A stretch of 64,000 bases of DNA from an uncultured Prevotellaceae bacterium (lineage in GTDB: Bacteria; Bacteroidota; Bacteroidia; Bacteroidales; Muribaculaceae). A model generated the notes under the pieces. That model saw only the letters and a list, made by a program, of their open reading frames with translations. It did not search any database and was not told the DNA's origin. Made by a program: the position numbers and the translations under genes. Position 1 is the stretch's first letter, and every line of letters begins with the position of its first letter. The stretch is from NCBI GenBank assembly GCA_905207705.1, contig CAJLMA010000011.1, forward strand, positions 1 to 64,000. The letters run 5' to 3'. Shown here piece after piece: positions 46,865 to 54,507 of the stretch.

Positions 46865-46935
46865 AGAAATTTACTAACATGTATTGTTATTTGCAGGAAT
46901 AATTTTTTTGATAGCAAGCAGAAGTGTTGGGCGAT

Positions 46936-46967
46936 TTGTATTGGTCTTGAATTTTTTAGTATGTTTG
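46936..46967 (+). promoter_or_regulatory. Promoter of the DUF4491 gene
   Basis: TTG at 46936-46938 and TATGTTTG at 46960-46967, 21 bases apart. The start codon is 133 bases downstream. Confidence 0.45.
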
Positions 46968-47100
46968 CAGGCAGGAAAGGTTTAAATCGCAATGCGTTGA
47001 AGCTGCATGGCTTTATTTATGCGTATTGTTGAAGAATTTGTTATACTTGGAACCGGTTGGTTGTAAACTGGATAATTAATATACAAGGAGTTTATAGAAG

Positions 47101-47424
47101 ATGGAATTTTTGAGTCAAAATAATTTGTTGGGGCTTGTGATAGGTATTTGTACGTTCCTTGTCATAGGCTTGTTTCATCCGATAGTAATAAAATGTGAAT
47201 ATTATTTCGGTACGCGCTGCTGGTGGTTCTTCTTGTTGCTGGGAATCGCCTGCATCGCGTTGTCGTGCATGGTAGAGGAGGTTTTGTGGTCGGCATTGCT
47301 GGGTGTGACAGCCTTTTCGTCGTTTTGGAGCATATTGGAAATATTCGAACAGCAGAAACGTGTGCAGAAAGGTTGGTTCCCACGCAATCCGCGACGGAAG
47401 TATCCTTTTGACAAGGAGAAGTAA
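47101..47424 (+). CDS. DUF4491 family membrane protein
   Basis: A 107-residue protein with three membrane helices (about 8-28, 38-56, 62-80) and a hydrophilic tail. The pattern FHPIVIKCEYYFG and FEQQKRVQKGWFPRNPRR matches DUF4491, a conserved Bacteroidetes and Firmicutes family of unknown role. Confidence 0.83.
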   Translation: MEFLSQNNLLGLVIGICTFLVIGLFHPIVIKCEYYFGTRCWWFFLLLGIACIALSCMVEEVLWSALLGVTAFSSFWSILEIFEQQKRVQKGWFPRNPRRKYPFDKEK

Positions 47425-47530
47425 CCTCCTTTGTTAGAATTGAGGTATATTCATATAATAGAATTAAATACCTGTAAAGACACGATTTATCTTCTCTGCA
47501 AGATGTTGCAAGGTTTCGGCTGGTATGAAA

Positions 47531-47582
47531 AATAAGCAAGCTCATTTTTTACATTGTATTCAATTTGCACTATCTTTGTACT
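47531..47582 (+). promoter_or_regulatory. Promoter with dispersed palindromic repeat, copy A
   Basis: An AAGCAAGCTC..-type element is followed by CAATTTGCAC and a -7 box TATCTTTG (47571-47578). It shares its layout with two copies near 51822-51956. The start of the small secreted protein is 25 bases past the -7 box. Confidence 0.6.
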
Positions 47583-47602
47583 GAGAGATATAAAACCTGG
47601 AA

Positions 47603-47938
47603 ATGATGAAAAAAACGATAGTGTCGGCATTTTTATGCGCCATCATTGCTTTATGCGGCATGGATGTGCATGCTGCATTGCAATGGAAACATGGCGGCGT
47701 GAAGGTGGAAAGCGCAAGTCGCGCAGGTTCGGACGCATCGGGCGGCATCGAGGTGTACAGCCAAGAAATGTCGATTATCATTAAGACTGACCGCAAGGTG
47801 GAGGTAAAGGTGTTCACCATTCTCGGGCAAGTTGTCTCCGAAGCTGAGTTGACGGCCGGAACTTCGGTTCTGGAAATAAATTCCAGAGGCATATACATAG
47901 TCAAAATCGACGATTTCACCCAAAAGGTGGTGTTGTGA
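47603..47938 (+). CDS. Small secreted protein consisting mainly of a T9SS-like C-terminal tail
   Basis: A 111-residue protein with a signal peptide (about 1-24, VHA). The mature part of about 87 residues resembles only the sorting tail seen at the end of large secreted Bacteroidetes proteins: VEVKVFTILGQVVSEAE, then LEINSRGIYIVKI and a final KVVL. No cargo domain is present. Either ATG of MMKK could be used. I do not know a function. Confidence 0.75.
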   Translation: MMKKTIVSAFLCAIIALCGMDVHAALQWKHGGVKVESASRAGSDASGGIEVYSQEMSIIIKTDRKVEVKVFTILGQVVSEAELTAGTSVLEINSRGIYIVKIDDFTQKVVL

Positions 47939-47976
47939 CATCTCATTGAACAGGAAACATAAAAATTTATATAGTT

Positions 47977-49005
47977 ATGGAAGAGAATGTAAATTTGGAT
48001 TGGTCCAATTTGCCGTTTGGTTACATAAAGACCGATTACAACGTGCGTTGTACCTACAAGGATGGTGCTTGGGGTGAAGTTGAAGTGACCGACTCTGAAT
48101 ATATCAATATTCATATGGCGGCAACATGTCTCCATTACGGTCAAGAAATATTTGAAGGCTTGAAGGCTTTCAAAGGCAAAGACGGGAAAATACGCATTTT
48201 CCGCCTCGAAGAGAATGCAAAGCGCATACAGCGCAGTGCAAACGGTATAAAAATGGCTCCGCTGCCTGTAGAAAAATTCCGTGAGATGGTGGAAAAGGTG
48301 GTGAAGTTGAACGAGCGTTTCATTCCGCCATATGGAAGCGGATCGTCGCTTTACATACGTCCTCTCGAAATAGGAATGACAGCCCAAGTGGGGGTGAAGC
48401 CTGCCGTCGACTACTTGTTCATAATCTTCGTGACACCGGTGGGCCCGTATTTCAAAGAAGGCTTCAAGCCTACCAAAGTAGCAATATACAGGGAATTTGA
48501 CCGTGCTGCTCCTTGCGGAACAGGACGTTGGAAAGTGGGCGGAAACTATGCTGCAAGCCTTACTGCCGGCGAGCTTGCCCATAAAGGAGGCTATTCGGCT
48601 GTATTGTATCTCGACCCGAAAGAGAAAAAGTATATCGATGAATGCGGACCGGCAAACTTTTTTGCGATAAAAGGAAACAAGTATATTACGCCTAAATCCA
48701 ACTCGATTCTTCCGTCAATCACCAACATGAGTTTACAGCAGATAGCCAAGGACATGGGGCTTGAGGTGGAATGTCGCCCGATGTTGCTTGAGGAATTGGC
48801 CGAGGTGGATGAAGCTGCCGAGTGCGGGACTGCCGCTGTGGCTGCTCCGATAAGTGAGATAGACGACATCGACGAGAAAAAGAAATACGTTATTTCGAAA
48901 GACGGCAACCCTGGTCCTGTCACTACAAAATTATATAACCATTTGAGAGCCATACAGCTTGGAGACGAGCCCGACACTCATGGATGGGTCACTGTGCTCG
49001 ATTGA
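47977..49005 (+). CDS. ilvE: Branched-chain-amino-acid aminotransferase
   Basis: A 342-residue fold-type IV PLP enzyme performing the last step of Leu, Ile and Val synthesis. The PLP lysine is predicted in RWKVGGNYAAS (about 185), and the conserved ECGPANFFAIKG follows. The length and the motif LHYGQEIFEGLKAFK fit the eukaryotic-like BCAT group common in Bacteroidetes. It follows the small secreted protein by 38 bases. Confidence 0.93.
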   Translation: MEENVNLDWSNLPFGYIKTDYNVRCTYKDGAWGEVEVTDSEYINIHMAATCLHYGQEIFEGLKAFKGKDGKIRIFRLEENAKRIQRSANGIKMAPLPVEKFREMVEKVVKLNERFIPPYGSGSSLYIRPLEIGMTAQVGVKPAVDYLFIIFVTPVGPYFKEGFKPTKVAIYREFDRAAPCGTGRWKVGGNYAASLTAGELAHKGGYSAVLYLDPKEKKYIDECGPANFFAIKGNKYITPKSNSILPSITNMSLQQIAKDMGLEVECRPMLLEELAEVDEAAECGTAAVAAPISEIDDIDEKKKYVISKDGNPGPVTTKLYNHLRAIQLGDEPDTHGWVTVLD

Positions 49006-49066
49006 GCATGTAGCAAGATAGAATAATTGCTTTTTTCATGATTTTATAATTTTAAATGAGAATTTG

Positions 49067-49090
49067 CGGGGGTGGTTGTTTCTGCCCCCG
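49067..49090 (+). terminator. GC-rich hairpin after ilvE
   Basis: CGGGGG pairs with CCCCCG over a 12-base loop. The T-run is poor. It lies 15 bases before the next start codon, so it may also affect expression of the HD gene. Confidence 0.5.
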
Positions 49091-49105
49091 TAATTTTGAT
49101 GTGTC

Positions 49106-49645
49106 ATGGTAGATTTTGTGTCAATTATAAAAATGTATTACAAAGAGGGCGGCGATGCTTTTGAGTTATTGCTCAAGCATAGCCGGCAGGTTGCCGACAA
49201 GGCTTCGGCCATAATTGAAGCGAAGCCTGGGTTGTGCGTTGACCGCGACTTTGTACAAGAGGCAGCGATGCTGCACGATATAGGCGTGTTCCTTACCGAC
49301 GCTCCCGATATTTATTGCCACGGGAACGAGCCGTATATAAAGCATGGAATCCTTGGCCGTGCGTTGCTCGACGAGCTTGGATTGCCGCGACATGCTCTCG
49401 TGTGTGAACGACATACAGGAGCTGGCATATCGGTTGTTGACATCAAGGCGCAAGGATTGCCGTTGCCGTTGCGCGACATGTTGCCGTTGACTATTGAGGA
49501 GAAGCTTGTGTGTTATGCCGACAAGTTTTATTCCAAGTCTCATCCCGACAAGGAATTTACGTTTGAACAGGCACGCAAGAAACTTGAGAAATATGGCGTT
49601 GCGACGGTTGCGCGATTTGACGCGTTGCATGAACTGTTCGCATAG
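49106..49645 (+). CDS. HD-domain hydrolase
   Basis: A 179-residue HD-superfamily phosphohydrolase. The metal-binding His and HD are in LKHSRQVADKA (about 24) and AAMLHDIGVF (about 57-58), with a later conserved His in KHGILGRALL and ERHTGAG. It has no sensor domain. The family hydrolyses nucleotides or cyclic dinucleotides; the substrate is unknown. Confidence 0.85.
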   Translation: MVDFVSIIKMYYKEGGDAFELLLKHSRQVADKASAIIEAKPGLCVDRDFVQEAAMLHDIGVFLTDAPDIYCHGNEPYIKHGILGRALLDELGLPRHALVCERHTGAGISVVDIKAQGLPLPLRDMLPLTIEEKLVCYADKFYSKSHPDKEFTFEQARKKLEKYGVATVARFDALHELFA

Positions 49646-49657
49646 AAGAACATTATG

Positions 49658-49698
49658 ATGGCATGTGTGGATGCTGCTGATAGCTGCACACATGCCAT
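49658..49698. terminator. Bidirectional terminator between HD and GNAT genes
   Basis: Perfect 12-base arms (49658-49669 and 49687-49698) with a 17-base loop between convergent genes. Confidence 0.72.
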
Positions 49699-49726
49699 TA
49701 TTGTATTATAAAGAAAGTCAGCGGTC

Positions 49727-50281
49727 TCAGCGGTCGACAAATCCGTACACTTTGAGGTGGATGAGAGATGCTGCCTCTTTTAGTTCTTCGACAGAAATCT
49801 CGCCATGGGTCATGAGCTTCATTTCAAGCGATTCCTTGTCGGGACTGTATGGCGGCTGGATGTAATCAATCTCATCGCGCAGCTTCAAGCCTATCGTTTC
49901 ATAGAACCGTATGCGGCGACGTGCGATGTCGGTTGTTGGCGGTTCGACTTCAAGAATGATTCGCGAGGCGATGTCATCGAGGAAGTGGCGTAACATGGTT
50001 CGTCCGATGTTTCGGCCACGCATTTGCGGAATCACGGCAAAGTGTTCCAAATAGGTGATTTTTTCAAAGTCCCAGAAAGAAATAAATGCGAGCATGCGCC
50101 CCGGCTGTTCCTCGTCGTCGATGGCGCAAATCACCGAAAACCGGCTGTCGGGATTGGCCAGTAACGAAGTAAATGCGTCAAAGTCGCGGCGTTCGTTTGC
50201 CGGGAAAGCCGATGTGTATAACTCTTTAATCTCTTTAATCAGATGGTCGGAATCTGCAGCATATTGATAAATCATTCTCAT
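49727..50281 (-). CDS. GNAT family N-acetyltransferase
   Basis: A 184-residue GNAT-fold protein. The acetyl-CoA loop is VIPQMRGRNIGRTML (about 86-100), and a second conserved segment is RIRFYETIGL. The substrate is unknown. It starts at a methionine preceded by a run of A; a second methionine lies two codons later. Confidence 0.82.
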   Translation of the reverse strand: MRMIYQYAADSDHLIKEIKELYTSAFPANERRDFDAFTSLLANPDSRFSVICAIDDEEQPGRMLAFISFWDFEKITYLEHFAVIPQMRGRNIGRTMLRHFLDDIASRIILEVEPPTTDIARRRIRFYETIGLKLRDEIDYIQPPYSPDKESLEMKLMTHGEISVEELKEAASLIHLKVYGFVDR

Positions 50282-50304
50282 TTTTTTTTGAAATATTCTA
50301 CAAT

Positions 50305-50338
50305 TTGATGGAAAATCAATAATAAGTTCGTATCTTTA
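50305..50338 (+). promoter_or_regulatory. Promoter of the Lrp/phosphatase gene pair
   Basis: TTG at 50305-50307 and TATCTTTA at 50331-50338. The leader to the regulator's start is about 140 bases. Confidence 0.45.
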
Positions 50339-50483
50339 TAACACGAATGCAAGATAAGAAATTTTCCCGACATAAAAAATGCAGGAGCCGTTTTTCGAAG
50401 AAATATAGAACAATGTGCGGGCAAGGGAAAATGATTCATTTGCAGGAGTCGTTATCTATTTAAACAAAAGTATTTTTTTATTC

Positions 50484-50963
50484 ATGGCAAATTTCCAATT
50501 AGACGAATTAGACTGCAAGATTTTAAAGATGTTGTCGTCAAATGCACGCAAGCCTTATCTTGAAATAGCACGCGAATGCAATGTATCGGGAGCTGCGATA
50601 CATCAACGAATCCAAAAACTTTACAGTGTCGGAGTGTTGCAAGGAAGCGAGTCTATAATCGACCCTGCATCGGTGGGTTATGACACATGTGCTTATATAG
50701 GATTTTTCTTGAGCGACCCGTCGAAGTTTGACGAAATGGTAGAAAAGCTCAAGGGTGTGCCGGAGGTGGTAGAGTGCCATTACACTACCGGAAAGTATGA
50801 CATGTTGATAAAATTATATGCTCGCAACAATGAGCATTTGTTGCAATTGATACATGACCAATTGCAATCCATAGGGTATGCGCGTACCGAGACCCTTATT
50901 TCGTTCAAGCAGGTGTTCAAACGCCAGATTCCAATTGCCGACAAGATTGAAAATGACAGATGA
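50484..50963 (+). CDS. Lrp/AsnC family transcriptional regulator
   Basis: A 159-residue regulator with an N-terminal helix-turn-helix (about 5-50, LDCKILKMLSSNARKPYLEIA, interrupted as in the family) and a C-terminal ligand-binding RAM domain (65-140). It would respond to amino acids. The start at MANFQLDELD is chosen because the upstream extension lacks family features. Its end overlaps the next gene by 11 bases. Confidence 0.92.
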   Translation: MANFQLDELDCKILKMLSSNARKPYLEIARECNVSGAAIHQRIQKLYSVGVLQGSESIIDPASVGYDTCAYIGFFLSDPSKFDEMVEKLKGVPEVVECHYTTGKYDMLIKLYARNNEHLLQLIHDQLQSIGYARTETLISFKQVFKRQIPIADKIENDR

Positions 50964-51750
50964 AGAATATAGTGACTTGCTGCTCGATGCCATACAATGT
51001 GCTCAAGGGGCAGGCAAGGTCATAATGTCTTATTTCCGCAAGAACGACATCGGTATCCAAGCCAAGCATGGGAATGAAAGCGACATCGTGACGGCAGCCG
51101 ACAAGGCTTCGGAACGGTTTGTCGTGGATTTCATACATGGCAAATATCCCGAGCATTCAATCCTTTCGGAAGAATCGGGGCGTGAAAATCGCGGCTCGGG
51201 TTTCTTGTGGGTGGTAGATCCGCTTGACGGGACTACCAACTTTAGTGCCGGGTTGCCAAATTTCTGTGTGTCAATAGGTATTTGTCTTGATGGCGAGACT
51301 GTCATTGGAGTTGTTTATGATCCATATCTCGGGGAATTGTTCCATGCGGTGAAAGGCGGAGGAGCTTATCTTAACGGTGAGCGGATATATACCGGCACCA
51401 AGCAGAGGCTGGATCGATGTGTCGTCGCTACAGGTTTCCCGGTTGACAAGGATGTCAATCCCGATAACAATCTTGACAATGTGGCGCGTGTGTTGCCTCT
51501 CGTCAGGGGAATGCGGCGCCTTGGAGCGGCCGCCTTGGATATTTCTTATGTGGCTGCCGGATTCCTTGATGCCTATTGGGAAATGAACTTGCATGAATGG
51601 GATGTGTGCGCAGGCTTGTTGATTGCCAATGAAGCCGGAGCCAAGCATGACTATTTCAGAGAAGACCGCAATATATCGGTAGTTGTGGGTTCTCCTTGTG
51701 TGGAGGCCGAACTTTTACCTTTGTTGTCAAGGACAAAAGTGAATGGTTGA
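50953..51750 (+). CDS. Inositol monophosphatase family protein (SuhB-like)
   Basis: A 265-residue lithium-sensitive-phosphatase-fold enzyme. Metal sites are in SEES (about 70-73), DPLDGTTNF (about 88-96) and EWDVCAG (about 215-221). The family includes inositol-1-phosphatase, SuhB and 3'(2'),5'-bisphosphate nucleotidases; the exact substrate is not determined. It overlaps the Lrp gene by 11 bases, so the two are coupled. Confidence 0.9.
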   Translation: MTDEEYSDLLLDAIQCAQGAGKVIMSYFRKNDIGIQAKHGNESDIVTAADKASERFVVDFIHGKYPEHSILSEESGRENRGSGFLWVVDPLDGTTNFSAGLPNFCVSIGICLDGETVIGVVYDPYLGELFHAVKGGGAYLNGERIYTGTKQRLDRCVVATGFPVDKDVNPDNNLDNVARVLPLVRGMRRLGAAALDISYVAAGFLDAYWEMNLHEWDVCAGLLIANEAGAKHDYFREDRNISVVVGSPCVEAELLPLLSRTKVNG

Positions 51751-51821
51751 GCTTGATTCTGCTAAGGTTTGTGCAATGGAGCAAGCAGAAGCGTTCTATA
51801 AAGATGTGTGATAGATAAGCT

Positions 51822-51872
51822 GTAAAATAAGCAAGCTTGTTTCGCACATTGCGCTCAACTTGCACTACTTTG
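51822..51872 (+). repeat. Palindromic promoter repeat, copy B (decayed -7 box)
   Basis: The palindromic CAAGCTTG element is followed by CATTGCGCTCAACTTGCACT, which is identical in copy C, and then TACTTTG, one base shorter than a full -7 box. It may be a decayed promoter. Confidence 0.6.
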
Positions 51873-51902
51873 GATAAGATAGGCTGCGTTTCGGCAGTGA
51901 AA

Positions 51903-51956
51903 AAAATGAACTTGTTCATTTTTTGTCATTGCGCTCAACTTGCACTATCTTTGCAC
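51903..51956 (+). promoter_or_regulatory. Palindromic promoter repeat, copy C: promoter of trpS
   Basis: AATGAA and TTCATT pair across CTTG; then TTTTG at about 51921-51925 and TATCTTTG at 51946-51953 are 20 bases apart. The trpS start lies about 90 bases on. Confidence 0.65.
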
Positions 51957-52042
51957 CCACTAAGCATTTTGCCGGAGTAAGGGGCGAAATGCGTGTAGTT
52001 GTGGAATATAAAGAATTTATTATAGGTTCATAGAATCGATTT

Positions 52043-53110
52043 ATGAAAGAAATTGTATTGAGCGGTATCCGAGCTACCGGGCAGTTGCATTTGGGAAATT
52101 ATTTCGGAGCCTTGCGCAAATTTGTGATGATGCAGGATGATCCGGAGAGCAAATATGAAAATTATTTCTTTATTGCCGATTATCACGCTCTGACAACCAG
52201 TCCTGATCCTGATTCTTTGCATGCAAATGTAAAGAGCATATTGTCGGAATATCTTGCAGCCGGTCTCGATCCTGAGAAATCGACACTTTTCGTACAGAGC
52301 GATGTGCCTGAAATTCCGGAAATGTACTTGCTGCTTAACATGCATGTGGGCATAGGGGAGCTTATGCGCACAGCCTCGTTCAAGGACAAGGCAAGGAAGC
52401 AATTGGGAATAAAGGGAGATGACAATGATGACAATATAGAGAAGGAAATCATAGGCAACAATTCCAACAAGCGTGTAAATGCAGGTTTGTTGACTTATCC
52501 TACGCTCATGGCTGTCGACATATTGATACAGAAGGCTACGAAAGTGCCGGTAGGAAAGGATCAAGAACAACATCTTGAATTGACGCGCCGGTTTGCCCGT
52601 CGTTTCAATTCGTTTTATGGTGTAGACTATTTTCCGGAACCGACCAATTTTGATTTTGGAGGAGAGCCAGTGAAAGTTCCCGGCCTTGACGGGTCTGGTA
52701 AAATGGGCAAGTCGGAGGGCAATTGCATTTATTTGCTTGATGAAGAAAAGACATTGCGTAAGAAAGTGATGCGCGCTGTTACCGATGAAGGCCCAAAGGC
52801 TCCAAACTCGCCCATAAGCGAGCCTATCCAGAATCTGTTTACCCTTCTTAAACTTGTGGCTACTCCCGACAAGGTGCAATATTTCATCGATGCCTACAAT
52901 GATTGCTCGATAAGATACGGTGACTTGAAAAAGGAACTTGCCGAGGATATATTGAAAATCACTACTCCCATACGTGAACGCATCATCGACATTCGGAATG
53001 ATGACCAATATTTGGCGCGTGTGCTGAAGATGGGTGCTGAAAAGGCACGGGAAAATGCTTCAAAGACATTGCGCGACGTACGCGAGATAATGGGCATACG
53101 CCATTTCTGA
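52043..53110 (+). CDS. trpS: Tryptophanyl-tRNA synthetase
   Basis: A 355-residue class I synthetase that charges tRNA-Trp. The HIGH-like motif is HLGNYFG (16-22) and the KMSKS-like motif is KMGKS (about 220-224, in DGSGKMGKSEGN). Other typical segments are IRATGQLHLG and QEQHLELTR. The length is normal. Confidence 0.95.
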   Translation: MKEIVLSGIRATGQLHLGNYFGALRKFVMMQDDPESKYENYFFIADYHALTTSPDPDSLHANVKSILSEYLAAGLDPEKSTLFVQSDVPEIPEMYLLLNMHVGIGELMRTASFKDKARKQLGIKGDDNDDNIEKEIIGNNSNKRVNAGLLTYPTLMAVDILIQKATKVPVGKDQEQHLELTRRFARRFNSFYGVDYFPEPTNFDFGGEPVKVPGLDGSGKMGKSEGNCIYLLDEEKTLRKKVMRAVTDEGPKAPNSPISEPIQNLFTLLKLVATPDKVQYFIDAYNDCSIRYGDLKKELAEDILKITTPIRERIIDIRNDDQYLARVLKMGAEKARENASKTLRDVREIMGIRHF

Positions 53111-53254
53111 TTGAAGAATCTTTCATTGCAAGTATAAGGGGCATTGTTGTTCAATAAGGACGATGATGCTCCTTTTCAATGGTTGATGCAACTGCGTGAA
53201 ATGTGTTTTGGATTGAATAATGCCGGTCGAGTTCAAATAATGGAAAAATTGAGC

Positions 53255-53262
53255 TATATTTG
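53255..53262 (+). promoter_or_regulatory. -7 box of ddh
   Basis: TATATTTG followed by CAACA, about 60 bases before the start codon. Confidence 0.5.
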
Positions 53263-53323
53263 CAACACTTTTCCGACTTATCGGTCAAAATAATAACCAA
53301 GTATAATAAAAATATCATTTTTT

Positions 53324-54220
53324 ATGGAAAAATTTAAGGCTGCCATAGTTGGGTATGGCAATATAGGGAAATATGTACTTGATGCGTTGAAGGCTTCTCC
53401 CGATTTTGAAATCGCCGGAATAGTTCGTCGCAGTGTTGCAAATAATCCTGCCGAATTGAACGGTTTCAATGTCGTTACCGATATAACAGATCTTGGTCAT
53501 GTGGACGTAGCCATACTTTGCACACCGACTCGTGAAGTTGAAAAATATGCAACCCAATATCTGGCCTGCGGCATAAACACAGTAGACAGTTTTGACATAC
53601 ATACCGATGTGTGCGGCTTGCGCAACCGTCTTGACGCAATTGCAAAGGCACACGGGACAAAGGCCGTAATTTCGGCCGGATGGGATCCGGGCAGTGATTC
53701 GGTCGTAAGGGCATTGATGCAGGCTGCTGCTCCGAATGGTGTAACTTATACCAACTTTGGCCCGGGCATGAGCATGGGTCACAGTGTAGCTGTTCGCTCG
53801 AAAGCCGGAGTAAAGGATGCTTTGTCGATGACTATTCCGTTGGGTACGGGCATACATCGACGCATGGTATATGTAGAACTTGAAGAGGGTGCCGATTTTG
53901 CCGCTGTTGTAAAGGCTGTTAAGGAAGACCCTTATTTCTCGTCGGATGAGACTCATGTGATGCAGGTGCCGAGCGTGAATGAATTGCGCGACATGGGACA
54001 TGGTGTTCACATGGAGCGCAAAGGTGTATCGGGACTTACTCACAATCAGCGTCTTGAATTCTCGATGAGCATCAACAATCCTGCTCTTACGGCTCAAATG
54101 CTTGTAAACGTGGCTCGCGCATCTTTCAAGCAAGCTCCGGGCGCTTATACAATGATTGAAATTCCGGTTATCGACTTGTTGCCGGGCGATCGCGATGAGC
54201 TTATAAAACACCTTGTGTGA
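53324..54220 (+). CDS. ddh: meso-Diaminopimelate D-dehydrogenase
   Basis: A 298-residue NADPH-dependent enzyme that reductively aminates tetrahydrodipicolinate directly to meso-diaminopimelate, giving lysine and a peptidoglycan precursor. It has the Rossmann GYGNIGKYV (about 10-18), SFDIHTDV, AGWDPGSDSVVRAL and NFGPGMSMGHSVAVRS of this family. The length is typical. It is monocistronic with two hairpins downstream. Confidence 0.94.
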   Translation: MEKFKAAIVGYGNIGKYVLDALKASPDFEIAGIVRRSVANNPAELNGFNVVTDITDLGHVDVAILCTPTREVEKYATQYLACGINTVDSFDIHTDVCGLRNRLDAIAKAHGTKAVISAGWDPGSDSVVRALMQAAAPNGVTYTNFGPGMSMGHSVAVRSKAGVKDALSMTIPLGTGIHRRMVYVELEEGADFAAVVKAVKEDPYFSSDETHVMQVPSVNELRDMGHGVHMERKGVSGLTHNQRLEFSMSINNPALTAQMLVNVARASFKQAPGAYTMIEIPVIDLLPGDRDELIKHLV

Positions 54221-54264
54221 TAGGCTTTACACAAGCCATAGACGATTTTAGCTTGTAGATATAA

Positions 54265-54299
54265 AAACGGGTAGCTCTTTGTCTAAGAGCCGCCCGTTT
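54265..54299 (+). terminator. Terminator of ddh
   Basis: A 15-base stem (54265-54279 with 54285-54299) having one wobble and one mismatch, with a 5-base loop and a short T-run. Confidence 0.72.
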
Positions 54300-54357
54300 C
54301 TCATATCGGGGATTAACGTAGTCAGTGTAAATGGTTGTGGTGTAAGTTCTTTGTAGG

Positions 54358-54375
54358 GAAGCGATTTATCGCTTC
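54358..54375. repeat. Short perfect palindrome
   Basis: GAAGCGAT and ATCGCTTC around a TT centre. Its sequence recalls the larger palindrome at 2006-2030 (GCGA...TCGC core). Confidence 0.5.
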
Positions 54376-54455
54376 TAAAACAGTGTGCGTATGCAACCAC
54401 ATACAGGTAGTTCACGAATATTCAATTCTAAATAATGTTTGATATATAGGATAAA

Positions 54456-54485
54456 AAAAAGTCCGGGATGTTTCCCGGACTTTTT
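54456..54485. terminator. Bidirectional terminator of the PCMD protein gene
   Basis: A 13-base stem counting the A/T-tracts (GTCCGGGA/TCCCGGAC core) with a 4-base loop. U-runs occur on both strands. It lies 23 bases after the stop codon of the minus-strand gene. Confidence 0.88.
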
Positions 54486-54507
54486 CATATTTTGGCATCT
54501 GTAGTTA

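Larger units (their letters stand above)
46777..47100. other. 324-base divergent intergenic region
   Basis: It holds the -7 box of the C10 peptidase gene, the promoter of the DUF4491 gene and a tandem direct repeat of 13 bases (ATCAGGCCATTAA, about 46817-46842). A frame on the plus strand across here shows no homology that I recognise. Confidence 0.55.
51751..52042. other. Intergenic region with two palindromic promoter repeats
   Basis: These 292 bases hold copies B and C of the repeat and the leader of trpS. No gene is seen. Confidence 0.6.

Noticed and set aside
46688..47032. 114-codon plus-strand frame over the C10 gene start and intergenic DNA
   Set aside because: It overlaps the signal peptide region antisense and the promoters of both flanking genes; no domain is seen.
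52028..53008. 326-codon frame antisense to trpS
   Set aside because: Same reasons: complete overlap with trpS and no protein-like features.
53315..54211. 298-codon frame antisense to ddh
   Set aside because: It is a mirror frame of a certain gene, with basic/histidine-rich composition and no family features.
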